Position numbers and translations under genes: made by a program. Under the pieces are notes generated by a model, which had not been told where the DNA came from, made no database searches, and saw only the letters and a program-made list of their open reading frames with translations. A DNA stretch of 64,000 nt from Corynebacterium lujinxingii (GTDB lineage Bacteria > Actinomycetota > Actinomycetes > Mycobacteriales > Mycobacteriaceae): assembly GCF_014490555.1 (NCBI RefSeq), contig NZ_CP061032.1, positions 992,001-1,056,000 of the forward strand. Reading direction: 5' to 3'. Shown piece by piece: positions 43,134 to 51,090 of this stretch (positions are counted from its first letter, which is position 1; each line of letters starts with the position of its first letter).

Positions 43134-44921
43134 ATGGGGTTTACCACGCCGAGTTATTCGCTGACTGACCTGTTTTCCCGCGCCGAGCGCGGCGAGTTGC
43201 AACTGCCGGATTTCCAGCGCTCCTACATCTGGGATGTGGACCGGGTGCGCACGCTGGTGACGTCTGTGCTGCGCGGCTACCCGGTGGGGTCGTTTCTTGC
43301 GCTGGACACGCGCAATACGGCGCAGCGTTTCCGTCCGCGTCCGCTAGAGGGGGTGCAGGCGGGCGACACGCAGCCCGGGCTTGTGCTTCTCGACGGTCAG
43401 CAGCGCCTCACCTCCCTGTTCCACGCTTTTCAGGGCGACGGGCAGGTGCATACAGTGGACTATCTCGGCCGTGCGATCACCCGTCGGTTCATGGTGGACG
43501 TGCGCAAGGCAGTCTCCCACGCGCCGATGCCGGTGGAGGCGGTCTTTGCTGTCGACGAGCACGGAGTGGTGCGCTCGCACTTCGGCCCCGAGATCCCGGG
43601 CGGGATCCAGACGGTGGACGACATGGTGGAACACGCGGTGATTCCGGTGTCGACGCTGCTGTGGAAGGAAGGCAACGACTTACTCGTCGACATGGCGGCG
43701 AATAGCGGCGACGAAAATGTGCGCACTGCCGTGAAGCAGTTCATCGATGAGGTGATGAAGGGTCTTCCGGCGTACGACATCCCGGTCATCCGCCTCGAGC
43801 GGGAAACGTCGCAGGCCGGGGTGGGGCAGATCTTCGCCTTCGCCAACTCTGCCGGGGTGCAAATGGATGTCTTCGAGCTGCTCACCGCGGTTTTCGCCAC
43901 CCAGGACCCGGAATTTGAGCTGGCCCGCCACTGGGCGGGGGTGACCAAGCAGCTCCACGATTACCCGGTGTTAGACGGCCTTACCCGCGTGGACTTCTTG
44001 CGCGCGTTGTCGCTGCTGTTGACGAGCCGGCGCGGCCCGGCACTGGGGCACCGCGGCGATATTTTGAACATCACGCTCGAGGAATACCTCGCGCACGCCG
44101 AGGAGATGGTGCGCGGTTTCGAGACAGCGGCGCAGTTTTTGAGCGAGCGCCGGATCGTAGCAGCGGCCCAGGTGCCGTATCCGGCGCAGCTGATCCCCTT
44201 GGCGGTCATCCTCGCGCGGCTGGCGGAGACGCCGGACGCGCTTGCGGAGCCGCAGGCACAGGACCGGCTCAACCGCTGGTTCTGGTCGGGCATCTTCGGC
44301 GAGCTCTACGGCTCGCACGCCCCGACGATCCGCATCGGTGTGGACGTCACCGAGGTCACCCCGTGGGTGCGCGGCGAGACCGATACGGTGCCGCGCACAG
44401 TGGCGGACGCGCGCTTCCACGAATCGCGGCTGTTGACCGCTGGGCCGGAGTCGGGCGTCTACCGCGGGTTGTACTCGCTGCTGATGTCTCGCGGAGCACG
44501 CGATTGGCGCACCGGCGAGCTGTTTAACGAAGACACTGTTTTCGATCTGAAGCCGCGTTTTTGCCGCGTGTTCCCGAATAAATACCTGGCCGCCCACGGT
44601 GTCACTGGCGACGTCGCGAATTCGGTGCTCAACCGCACCCCGATGGGCAGACGCACGGAACTGGTTGTGGAGGACAACGAGCCGAAGCGCTACCTTCCCC
44701 GCCTGCAGTCGAAGTCGCTGCTTGACGACGACGAGTTCGACGCCGTCGTCGAAGGCCACGAAATCGATGCCGATATGCTGATGCGATCCGATTGGCAGGG
44801 CTTTCTCGACGACCGCCGCGAACGCTTCATCGGCATGATCGAGTACGCCATGGACCGCGACGCGGTCCGGGATTGGCACCAGCCCGGCCCCGCGCAGGCC
44901 GACGAACCGGCAGAAGGGTAA
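43134..44921 (+). CDS. DUF262-domain protein with degenerate HNH-like C-terminus
   Basis: A 595-residue cytoplasmic protein. Residues 1 to about 110 are a DUF262/ParB-like domain (YSLTDLFSRAERGELQLPDFQRSYIWD ... LLDGQQRLTSL), whose DGQQR motif is the nucleotide-handling site in GmrSD-type restriction enzymes. Near residue 475 the text FCRVFPNKYLAAHG ... NSVLNRTPMGRRTE follows the family's HNH pattern, but Cys-Arg stands where the catalytic His pair would be. It may be a defence protein, or a relic with binding activity only. No methylase or partner nuclease is adjacent. Confidence 0.8.
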   Translation: MGFTTPSYSLTDLFSRAERGELQLPDFQRSYIWDVDRVRTLVTSVLRGYPVGSFLALDTRNTAQRFRPRPLEGVQAGDTQPGLVLLDGQQRLTSLFHAFQGDGQVHTVDYLGRAITRRFMVDVRKAVSHAPMPVEAVFAVDEHGVVRSHFGPEIPGGIQTVDDMVEHAVIPVSTLLWKEGNDLLVDMAANSGDENVRTAVKQFIDEVMKGLPAYDIPVIRLERETSQAGVGQIFAFANSAGVQMDVFELLTAVFATQDPEFELARHWAGVTKQLHDYPVLDGLTRVDFLRALSLLLTSRRGPALGHRGDILNITLEEYLAHAEEMVRGFETAAQFLSERRIVAAAQVPYPAQLIPLAVILARLAETPDALAEPQAQDRLNRWFWSGIFGELYGSHAPTIRIGVDVTEVTPWVRGETDTVPRTVADARFHESRLLTAGPESGVYRGLYSLLMSRGARDWRTGELFNEDTVFDLKPRFCRVFPNKYLAAHGVTGDVANSVLNRTPMGRRTELVVEDNEPKRYLPRLQSKSLLDDDEFDAVVEGHEIDADMLMRSDWQGFLDDRRERFIGMIEYAMDRDAVRDWHQPGPAQADEPAEG

Positions 44922-44932
44922 GCGCAGCGACC

Positions 44933-45796
44933 TTGAACACTTCGCGATTCCGCACCGCAGTGTGCGCTGTCAGTGGTGCGGCACTGTTGGCCGGCTGCAC
45001 ACCGGACGTCCAACTCGACGCCCTCGAGCAAGCGAAAACCGCCAATCTCGCCCGCCACGTGTCGGCGGAGTTTCCCGCCGAGCCGACTGTGGTAGATGAC
45101 CCGCTCGGCTTCGAGACCGCATCGATGTTCTTCCCGCGCTCCGAGACGCTCGTGCTTTGCGACGACACCCTCGAGGCCCAACTACGCGCCGCCTCGATTG
45201 CCGTGGCGGCGCACGCCCCGATGCTTGTCTACGACACCGCACGCCACGCCGACTACGTCTCCCTGATCGCGGACATGCGCACCGTCACCGTGCTCACGGT
45301 GGGCGATGTGGCGATGGCGCCGTCGTCAGGCGCAATGCGCATCCGCCGCGACCCGGGCGGGATCCGCGCCCTCGGGGAGATGACGTCGCTGCGGTTTAAA
45401 GAGCAGCTGGTACGCGATGTCAACGACGCTGCCCGCGCTGTGGCTGACATCGACCAGAACGACCCGACATGGCTGCGCGCCGCATGGGCCGACCCGGTGA
45501 CCAAACCCGGCGCTAAGGCCGAGCCGTTTCCGGTCCAGTCGCGCCGCGACGCCAACATGGCGCCACAGGTGGTGGCCACCTGGGAGTCGTCCATCCCGTC
45601 GATCGCTAACGCCCGCGGTTACGGGGCGACCGTCACCATGGTGCCGCTGGCGGACCCGCGCCGCGCCCAGGAGACACTGTTCGCAATGGCGGGGCTGGGG
45701 GACAACCCGCTCATCGCGCTCGGCAGCCAGTTCGGCAGCAGCGAAGAACTCGGCTTCCGGATCCGCCAGGCGGAACGGCACTACAGGGCGCCGTAG
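44933..45796 (+). CDS. Lipoprotein with a CWB2-like domain, short paralogue
   Basis: A 287-residue lipoprotein. The signal segment ends ALLAGC with the lipobox Cys near residue 23. The body resembles a cell-wall-binding-2 unit (SETLVLCDDTLEAQLRAASIAVAAHAPMLV) and is clearly related to the first half of the protein at 47862; both end this part with a GSQFGS/GRQWGS-type stretch. The downstream barrel domain of that paralogue is absent. The start is TTG 44933, 11 nt after the DUF262 stop, the only start that keeps a normal signal peptide. Confidence 0.75.
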   Translation: MNTSRFRTAVCAVSGAALLAGCTPDVQLDALEQAKTANLARHVSAEFPAEPTVVDDPLGFETASMFFPRSETLVLCDDTLEAQLRAASIAVAAHAPMLVYDTARHADYVSLIADMRTVTVLTVGDVAMAPSSGAMRIRRDPGGIRALGEMTSLRFKEQLVRDVNDAARAVADIDQNDPTWLRAAWADPVTKPGAKAEPFPVQSRRDANMAPQVVATWESSIPSIANARGYGATVTMVPLADPRRAQETLFAMAGLGDNPLIALGSQFGSSEELGFRIRQAERHYRAP

Positions 45797-45822
45797 CAAG
45801 GCGCCACCACACCGCGAGGTAT

Positions 45823-45828
45823 TAGACT
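45823..45828 (+). promoter_or_regulatory. -10 box of serA
   Basis: TAGACT, 6 nt before ATG 45835. Confidence 0.55.
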
Positions 45829-45834
45829 TAACTA

Positions 45835-46779
45835 ATGCATTCGAACCCCCGCATCGTCATCGCAGACCCCATCGCGCCGGCCGCCGAAACCATCCTGCGC
45901 AGTAACGCCACCGTGCAGCGCGTAGCTGGCACGCGCCGGGCGGAACTGTTGGAAGCGGTCACCCACGCCGACGCGCTCATCGTGCGCTCGGCCACCACCG
46001 TCGACCGTGACGTGTTCGACGCCGCGTCGGACCTGCGCGTCGTCGGCCGCGCCGGGGTGGGCGTGGACAACATCGACCTCGACGCGGCCCGCACGCGCGG
46101 GGTGACGGTAGTTAACACCCCGACGGCGAACATCCACTCCGCCTGCGAGCACGCCATCGCGCTGCTGCTTGCCGCCGCGCGGCACATCCCGGCGGCTGAC
46201 GCCTCCGTGCGCGGCGGGGGATGGGACCGCTCCAGGTTCCAGGGCGTGGAAGTGTTCGGCAAGACGGTCGGCGTGATCGGCTTCGGCCGGGTGGGGCAGC
46301 TGTTCGCCGAGCGTATTTCCGCCTTCGGTACCACGGTGGTCGCGGCGGATCCGTACCCCGATCGTGAAGCCGCGCAGCGCCTCGGGGTGCGCATCGTGCC
46401 GCTCGAGGAGCTCATGGCCGTCTCAGACTTCGTCTCGGTGCACGTGCCAAAGGTGCCGGAAACGCACGGGCTCGTCGATACGCGCCTGCTCTCGCACGCC
46501 AAGCCCGGGCAAATTCTGGTCAACGCGGCGCGCGGGGGAGTCGTCGACGAGCATGCGCTTGCCAACGCCCTACGAGACGGGCGCATCCGCGCTGCGGGCA
46601 TCGACGTGTTCGAGCAAGAACCGCCTGAAAGCTCGCCGCTTGTGGGGCTGGACGGGGTCGTCGTCACGCCGCATTTGGGCGCTGCGACCCAGGAGGCGCA
46701 AGACCGGGCCGGCACCGACATCGCGCACGCGGTGCTCGCGGTGCTTCGCGGCGGGGGCGCGCCGGGTGTCGTCGTCTAG
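45835..46779 (+). CDS. serA: D-3-phosphoglycerate dehydrogenase, short form without regulatory domains
   Basis: First step of serine synthesis. The 314-residue protein holds the whole catalytic core: GRAGVGVDNID, the NAD loop GFGRVG (149-154), Arg233 in NAARGG, Glu262 in EQEPP and His280 in TPHLGAAT. Corynebacterial and mycobacterial SerA are about 530 residues; the missing 215 are the intervening (ASB) and ACT domains that give serine inhibition. The stop falls right after the core (GAPGVVV) and only the leuB promoter follows, so the loss is clean. serA also precedes leuB in C. glutamicum, which supports the identity; another hydroxyacid dehydrogenase is the alternative. Confidence 0.82.
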   Translation: MHSNPRIVIADPIAPAAETILRSNATVQRVAGTRRAELLEAVTHADALIVRSATTVDRDVFDAASDLRVVGRAGVGVDNIDLDAARTRGVTVVNTPTANIHSACEHAIALLLAAARHIPAADASVRGGGWDRSRFQGVEVFGKTVGVIGFGRVGQLFAERISAFGTTVVAADPYPDREAAQRLGVRIVPLEELMAVSDFVSVHVPKVPETHGLVDTRLLSHAKPGQILVNAARGGVVDEHALANALRDGRIRAAGIDVFEQEPPESSPLVGLDGVVVTPHLGAATQEAQDRAGTDIAHAVLAVLRGGGAPGVVV

Positions 46780-46788
46780 CGGGAGTGC

Positions 46789-46794
46789 TACTCT
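46789..46794 (+). promoter_or_regulatory. Probable -10 box of leuB
   Basis: TACTCT, 40 nt before ATG 46835. Unlike most promoters here it implies a leader, which carries a GAGAAAGG ribosome site. Confidence 0.5.
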
Positions 46795-46834
46795 GGGCGC
46801 CAGCGTCTACACAGTGAGAAAGGTGTCCCAAAAT

Positions 46835-47851
46835 ATGAAAATTGCGGTGATTGCAGGCGACGGCATCGGCCCGGAGGTCATGGAGGAAGGCCTCAAGGTG
46901 CTGCGCGCCGTCCGCGACGACGTGGAGACGACCGACTACGACCTCGGCGCCCGCCGCTACCTGCGCAACGGGGAGCTGCTTACCGACGACGACCTGGCCA
47001 GCCTGCGCGAGCACGACGCCATCCTGCTCGGCGCCATCGGCGATCCGGAGCGTGTTCCGGCCGGCGTGCTCGAGCGCGGCCTGCTGCTGCCGCTGCGCTT
47101 CAAGTTGGACCACTACGTCAACCTGCGCCCCTCGAAGCTGTACCCCACGTCGACGAGCCCGTTGGCCAACCCCGGCGAGATCGACTTCATCGTCGTGCGC
47201 GAGGGCACCGAGGGACTCTATGCGGGCAACGGCGGAACGCTGCGTCAAGGCACCCCGCACGAGGTTGCATCGGAGGTGTCGCAAAACACCTACTTCGGCG
47301 CCGAGCGTGTCGCGCGCTACGCCTTTGAACTGGCGATGACCCGCAACAAAAAGGTCACGCTCGTGCACAAGACGAACGTGTTGGTCAACGCCGGTGGGCT
47401 GTGGCAGCGTGTCGTCGACGAGCTCGCCGCCGAGTTCCCGGAAGTGCAGGTGGACTACAACCACATCGACGCCGCCACGATCTACATGGTGCAAGACCCG
47501 TCGCGCTATGACGTCATCGTCACGGACAACCTCTTCGGCGACATCCTCACCGACCTCGCGGGCGCAGTCGCCGGCGGCGTCGGCCTGGCCAGCTCGGGCT
47601 GCATCAACGCCGCTGGCGAGCACCCGTCGATGTTCGAGCCAGTCCACGGCTCCGCCCCCGACATCGCAGGCCAAGGGATCGCGGACCCGACCGCGATGAT
47701 CCTTTCGGTGGCCATGATGCTGCGCTTTATTGGCGACGAGACCAACGCCTCGCGTATCGAAGCAGCAGTGGAGCACGACGTGAGCCAGCGCGGCGACACA
47801 CCCGTGCGAACCGCCGAGGTGGGTGACCGCATCGCCGCCGCGCTCGCGTAG
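46835..47851 (+). CDS. leuB: 3-isopropylmalate dehydrogenase LeuB
   Basis: Third step of leucine synthesis. At 338 residues it shows MKIAVIAGDGIGPEVM, the substrate motif REGTEGLYAGNGG, LVHKTNVL and the NAD/metal motif DNLFGDILTDLAGAVAGG. GAGAAAGG precedes the start. A frame open from 46364 through serA is a shadow. It completes a branched-chain and serine cluster with ilvD, ilvBNC and serA. Confidence 0.96.
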   Translation: MKIAVIAGDGIGPEVMEEGLKVLRAVRDDVETTDYDLGARRYLRNGELLTDDDLASLREHDAILLGAIGDPERVPAGVLERGLLLPLRFKLDHYVNLRPSKLYPTSTSPLANPGEIDFIVVREGTEGLYAGNGGTLRQGTPHEVASEVSQNTYFGAERVARYAFELAMTRNKKVTLVHKTNVLVNAGGLWQRVVDELAAEFPEVQVDYNHIDAATIYMVQDPSRYDVIVTDNLFGDILTDLAGAVAGGVGLASSGCINAAGEHPSMFEPVHGSAPDIAGQGIADPTAMILSVAMMLRFIGDETNASRIEAAVEHDVSQRGDTPVRTAEVGDRIAAALA

Positions 47852-47854
47852 TGT
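47849..47854 (+). promoter_or_regulatory. -10 box of the long lipoprotein gene
   Basis: TAGTGT, 7 nt before ATG 47862; its TAG is the leuB stop codon. Confidence 0.6.
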
Positions 47855-47861
47855 TTAGCGC

Positions 47862-49352
47862 ATGGTTTCACCCCGGAAGATGACCCGTGCCACGCTCGCC
47901 GCACTGTGCGCCTCAGCACTCGTGCTCACCGGATGCAGCACCGACGAGGCCGGCAACGGCGCGTCGGAAACCGACGACCAAGGCCGCGAGGCGCTGAAAA
48001 CAAACGGCGACGAGGTCATCCAGGACCCAGACGGCACCGGTGCCGAGGTCTCGCAGCGGTTCTTCGAGTCTTCCGACACCGTGGTCGTCTCTGCAAAGGA
48101 CCGTGAACAGCAGCTGCAGGCTGCGGCTATTGCAGCGGAGCTGGGCGCGCCGATGCTCGTGCGCCTCGACGGCACCGACGAGACCGTCGACGCCGAGATC
48201 GAGCGCCTCGGCGCATCCAAGGTGATCAATGTCCCGGGCGACGACGCTTCAATTGAAAAAACCGCTCCAGTCGAATCCGCGGACAAGGCCGGCGACGTAG
48301 CTGCCATTGCGGCGCTCGAGCCGAAGAACCCGCGTGACCTGGTGATGCCGCCGGTGTTCGCCACCGCGGTATCCTCGCGCGCATCCGTCGCCACCGCCCG
48401 CGCGGCCGGTGCGGACGTGCAGGTGCTGGCGGCGCCGGACCCGCGGGCGTCGTCGCAAAGCATGCGCGATGTGACCGAGCAGGACGCGCTGGCGCTCGGT
48501 CGCCAGTGGGGTTCGAACGAGAACTTCCAGGCGCGCGCCGCACTCGCCTCCAACGGCGAGCTGCCGGGCGGCGGCGGATTGGTCTTCCCGGGCCGCCGCA
48601 TGATCGCGCTTTACGGCCACCCCTACGGCCCGGACCTCGGCCTGATGGGCGAGCAGGACCCGGCCGCCGCCGTGGAACTGGCCAAGGAATACGCGTCGCG
48701 CTACGAGCCACTCGACGACCAGCCGATCATCCCGGCGTTCGAGGTTATCGCCTCTGTAGCCTCCGAATTCCCGGGCGATGACGGCAACTTCTCTAACGAG
48801 ACGCCGATCGAGGACATCGCGCCTTACGTCGACGCGATTGTGGACGCCGGCGGGTACGCCGTGATCGACCTGCAGCCGGGGCAAGGCAACTTCTTGGAGC
48901 AGGCGAAGATCTATGAGGATCTGCTCAAACGCCCGAATGTGGGGCTTGCGCTCGACGCAGAGTGGAAGTTGAACCCGGGTGAGGAGCCGCTGTCGCGCAT
49001 CGGCAGCGCCACCGCCGCGGAGATCAACGAGGTCGCCGACTGGCTCGCAGCGCTCGTGCGGGATAACGATCTGCCGCAAAAGGCGATGATCTTGCACCAG
49101 TTCCAGGTCGCGATGTACCCGGACCGCGAGAACATCGTCACCGGCCAACCCGAGCTGGCGTGGATCCTGCACGCGGACGGCCACGGTGTGCCGGAGCAGA
49201 AGTTCGACACGTGGAATGTCTTGCGCCAGGGGCTGGATCCGAACTACTTCATGGCGTGGAAGAACTTCATCGACGAGGACTCGCCGACGTTCACCCCGGA
49301 GCAGACCTACGCGGACGTCAACCCGCGCCCGTGGTTCGTGAGCTACCAGTAG
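47862..49352 (+). CDS. Lipoprotein with CWB2-like and barrel-like domains
   Basis: A 496-residue lipoprotein with lipobox LVLTGC (Cys near residue 25). Residues about 60-245 resemble cell-wall-binding-2 units (SDTVVVSAKDREQQLQAAAIAAELGAPMLV; ERLGASKVINVPGD). Residues about 245-496 look like a TIM-barrel enzyme-type domain (RRMIALYGHPYGPDLG; AGGYAVIDLQPGQGNFLEQ; VGLALDAEWKL), conserved in actinobacteria without known activity. It is a longer paralogue of the lipoprotein at 44933. It probably sits on the outer face of the cell membrane. Confidence 0.8.
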   Translation: MVSPRKMTRATLAALCASALVLTGCSTDEAGNGASETDDQGREALKTNGDEVIQDPDGTGAEVSQRFFESSDTVVVSAKDREQQLQAAAIAAELGAPMLVRLDGTDETVDAEIERLGASKVINVPGDDASIEKTAPVESADKAGDVAAIAALEPKNPRDLVMPPVFATAVSSRASVATARAAGADVQVLAAPDPRASSQSMRDVTEQDALALGRQWGSNENFQARAALASNGELPGGGGLVFPGRRMIALYGHPYGPDLGLMGEQDPAAAVELAKEYASRYEPLDDQPIIPAFEVIASVASEFPGDDGNFSNETPIEDIAPYVDAIVDAGGYAVIDLQPGQGNFLEQAKIYEDLLKRPNVGLALDAEWKLNPGEEPLSRIGSATAAEINEVADWLAALVRDNDLPQKAMILHQFQVAMYPDRENIVTGQPELAWILHADGHGVPEQKFDTWNVLRQGLDPNYFMAWKNFIDEDSPTFTPEQTYADVNPRPWFVSYQ

Positions 49353-49389
49353 TTCACGAAAACGGTCCCGCCGGGCCGGCCGGCCACGC

Positions 49390-49395
49390 TACGCT
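49390..49395 (+). promoter_or_regulatory. -10 box of the CNB/DUF294 pseudogene
   Basis: TACGCT, 6 nt before ATG 49402; the promoter is intact although the gene is broken. Confidence 0.5.
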
Positions 49396-49401
49396 TCCGG
49401 C

Positions 49402-49710
49402 ATGAGCGTGGAATTAGACGAGATCTCAGGGTTTCTCGGGCGGTATGAGCCGTTTTCAAGCCTGCCCGAGGAAGAACTCCGCGCGCTACCGGCGCAGATG
49501 GGGATCACGTATGTGCGGCGTGGCAACATCGTCGTGGATGTCGGCCAGCCCAAGACACGCTGTTTGTCATCCGTTCCGGCGCAGTCGACATCGTCTCGGA
49601 CGACAACCTTTTGCTCGACCGGCGCGACACTGGGCTGAATTTCGGGTACTCCACGCTCGTCGGCGCGCGTGAATCGCGCTACCTCATGGAGGCGGTGGAG
49701 GATAGCGCGA
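49402..49710 (+). pseudogene. CNB/DUF294-type signalling protein, N-terminal remnant
   Basis: The first frame reads ELDEISGFLGRYEPFSSLPE and continues to TYVRRGNIVVDVGQP, the start of a cyclic-nucleotide-binding fold. Near 49551-49554 one base is missing and the frame continues as DTLFVIRSGAVDIVSDDNLL, then FGYSTLVGARESRYLMEAVED. The match ends near 49705, where exonuclease sequence begins. In C. glutamicum this locus encodes a protein of about 600 residues with CNB, CBS and nucleotidyltransferase-like domains followed by an exonuclease. Here about 100 residues survive, so most of the gene is deleted. Confidence 0.8.
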
Positions 49711-50242
49711 GTGCTTGTCGACGACGCCCTGCTGGCCGTCGACGTCGAGACCACCGGGTTGAAGCCCGACCGCCACGAGTTGGTCTCCATCGGGTGGGTG
49801 CCGGTCGACGGGCGAGTGATCGATCTCGCGCGGGCCGAATACCACGTGATTTCCGGGGCGCAGGTGGGCGACAGCGCCACGATCCACGGCGTGACCGACG
49901 ACGACATCGCCCTCGACGGGGCGGAGCCTGCTCGAGGCGTTTCTGCGTGCGATCGAGGGGCGCCGGCTACTGGCCCATTTCGCGCAGATGGAGCTCGGGT
50001 TCGTCGGCAAGCTGCACCGCGACGTCACGGGCAAGCGCTGGGGGCTGCGTGATGCCGAGGTACGCGACACGTTTGCCATGGAGCGACGGCACATGGAGCG
50101 CATGCGCACGTATCCGCGCGGGGAGGACCTCCGGCTCGCACGCGTGCGCCAGCGCTACAATCTCCCGGCGTACAGCAACCACAACGCGCTGACAGACGCG
50201 GTCGCGTGCGCGGAACTCTACCTGGCGCTGACCGCCGAATAG
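49711..50242 (+). pseudogene. DEDDh exonuclease, frameshifted
   Basis: The frame from GTG 49711 reads VLVDDALLAVDVETTGLKPD and ends its match at DDDIALDGAEP. Near 49931 the coding frame shifts by one base and continues as LEAFLRAIEGRRLLAHFAQM, MELGFVGKLHRDVTG and YSNHNALTDAVACAELYLAL to the stop at 50242. Both halves together give the DEDD set of a DnaQ-like nuclease, so the gene was complete before the shift. It is fused to the CNB/DUF294 remnant by a deletion. A second, intact DnaQ-like gene lies at 18737. Confidence 0.8.
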
Positions 50243-50264
50243 CGCCACAGGCCAATGTTGGTTG

Positions 50265-50270
50265 TATGCT
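50265..50270 (+). promoter_or_regulatory. -10 box of the FAA-hydrolase gene
   Basis: TATGCT, 7 nt before ATG 50278. It excludes the upstream in-frame ATG 50266. Confidence 0.6.
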
Positions 50271-50277
50271 CGGTCAC

Positions 50278-51069
50278 ATGCGTTTTGGACGAATTGCCAC
50301 ACCTGAAGGGATGACGTTCGCCGTCATTGACGACGAGGGGAAGACTGCGAAAGCCATCGCCGGCACCCCGTTTACAGAACCCGAATACACCGGCAAAGAG
50401 TACGACCTCGACCAGGTCCGCCTGCTGGCCCCGACGCTGCCGTCGAAGATCGTGGCAGTCGGCCGCAACTACGCCGACCATGTCGCCGAGGTGTTCAAGA
50501 AGTCCGCGGAAGATCTGCCGCCGACGATCTTTATCAAGCCGTCGACGTCCGTCGTCGGCCCAGGCGCGCCGATCAAGATCCCGGAGTTTGCCACCGGAGT
50601 GGAGTTCGAAGGTGAGCTCGCGCTCGTCATCGGCGTGCCGTGCAAAAATGTCAAGGCTGAAGACTGGAAGTCTGTGGTGCGTGGCGTGACCATCATTAAC
50701 GACGTCTCCTCGCGTGACCTGCAGTTTGCCGACGGTCAGTGGGCGCGCGCGAAGGGCATGGACACCTTCGGTCCGATCGGTCCGTGGATTGAGACGGATC
50801 TGGACAAGTTCGACTTTGCCAACCTGCCGATCAAGGCCCACCACACCCACGAGGGCACAACGGAGACGAAACAGGACTCCAACTCGAACCAGATGATCAA
50901 GTCTGTCGGCGAGATGGTCGAGTGGGTTTCCGCGTCCTTCACGCTGCTGCCGGGCGACGTTGTGGCCACGGGCTCGCCGGCGGGCACCGCGGAGATGGTG
51001 CCGGGCGACTATATCGAGGTGGAAATCCCGGGCATCGGCAAACTCGGCAACCCGGTCGAGCGCGCCTAG
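50278..51069 (+). CDS. Fumarylacetoacetate hydrolase family protein
   Basis: A 263-residue enzyme of the FAH fold, acting on 2-keto acids with C-C hydrolysis, decarboxylation or isomerisation. The metal-binding glutamates and Asp are in GVEFEGELALVIG and IINDVSSRDLQ, with GRNYADHVAE and LLPGDVVATGSPAGT around them. The substrate is not defined; homologues at this place before gltX are conserved in corynebacteria and mycobacteria and include oxaloacetate decarboxylase-type enzymes. Confidence 0.92.
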   Translation: MRFGRIATPEGMTFAVIDDEGKTAKAIAGTPFTEPEYTGKEYDLDQVRLLAPTLPSKIVAVGRNYADHVAEVFKKSAEDLPPTIFIKPSTSVVGPGAPIKIPEFATGVEFEGELALVIGVPCKNVKAEDWKSVVRGVTIINDVSSRDLQFADGQWARAKGMDTFGPIGPWIETDLDKFDFANLPIKAHHTHEGTTETKQDSNSNQMIKSVGEMVEWVSASFTLLPGDVVATGSPAGTAEMVPGDYIEVEIPGIGKLGNPVERA

Positions 51070-51090
51070 CGCGTCTCAACCGCCAGCCGG

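Noticed and set aside
46364..46834. Long upstream extension of leuB
   Set aside because: It overlaps serA in another frame; the LeuB motif begins at ATG 46835 behind a ribosome site.
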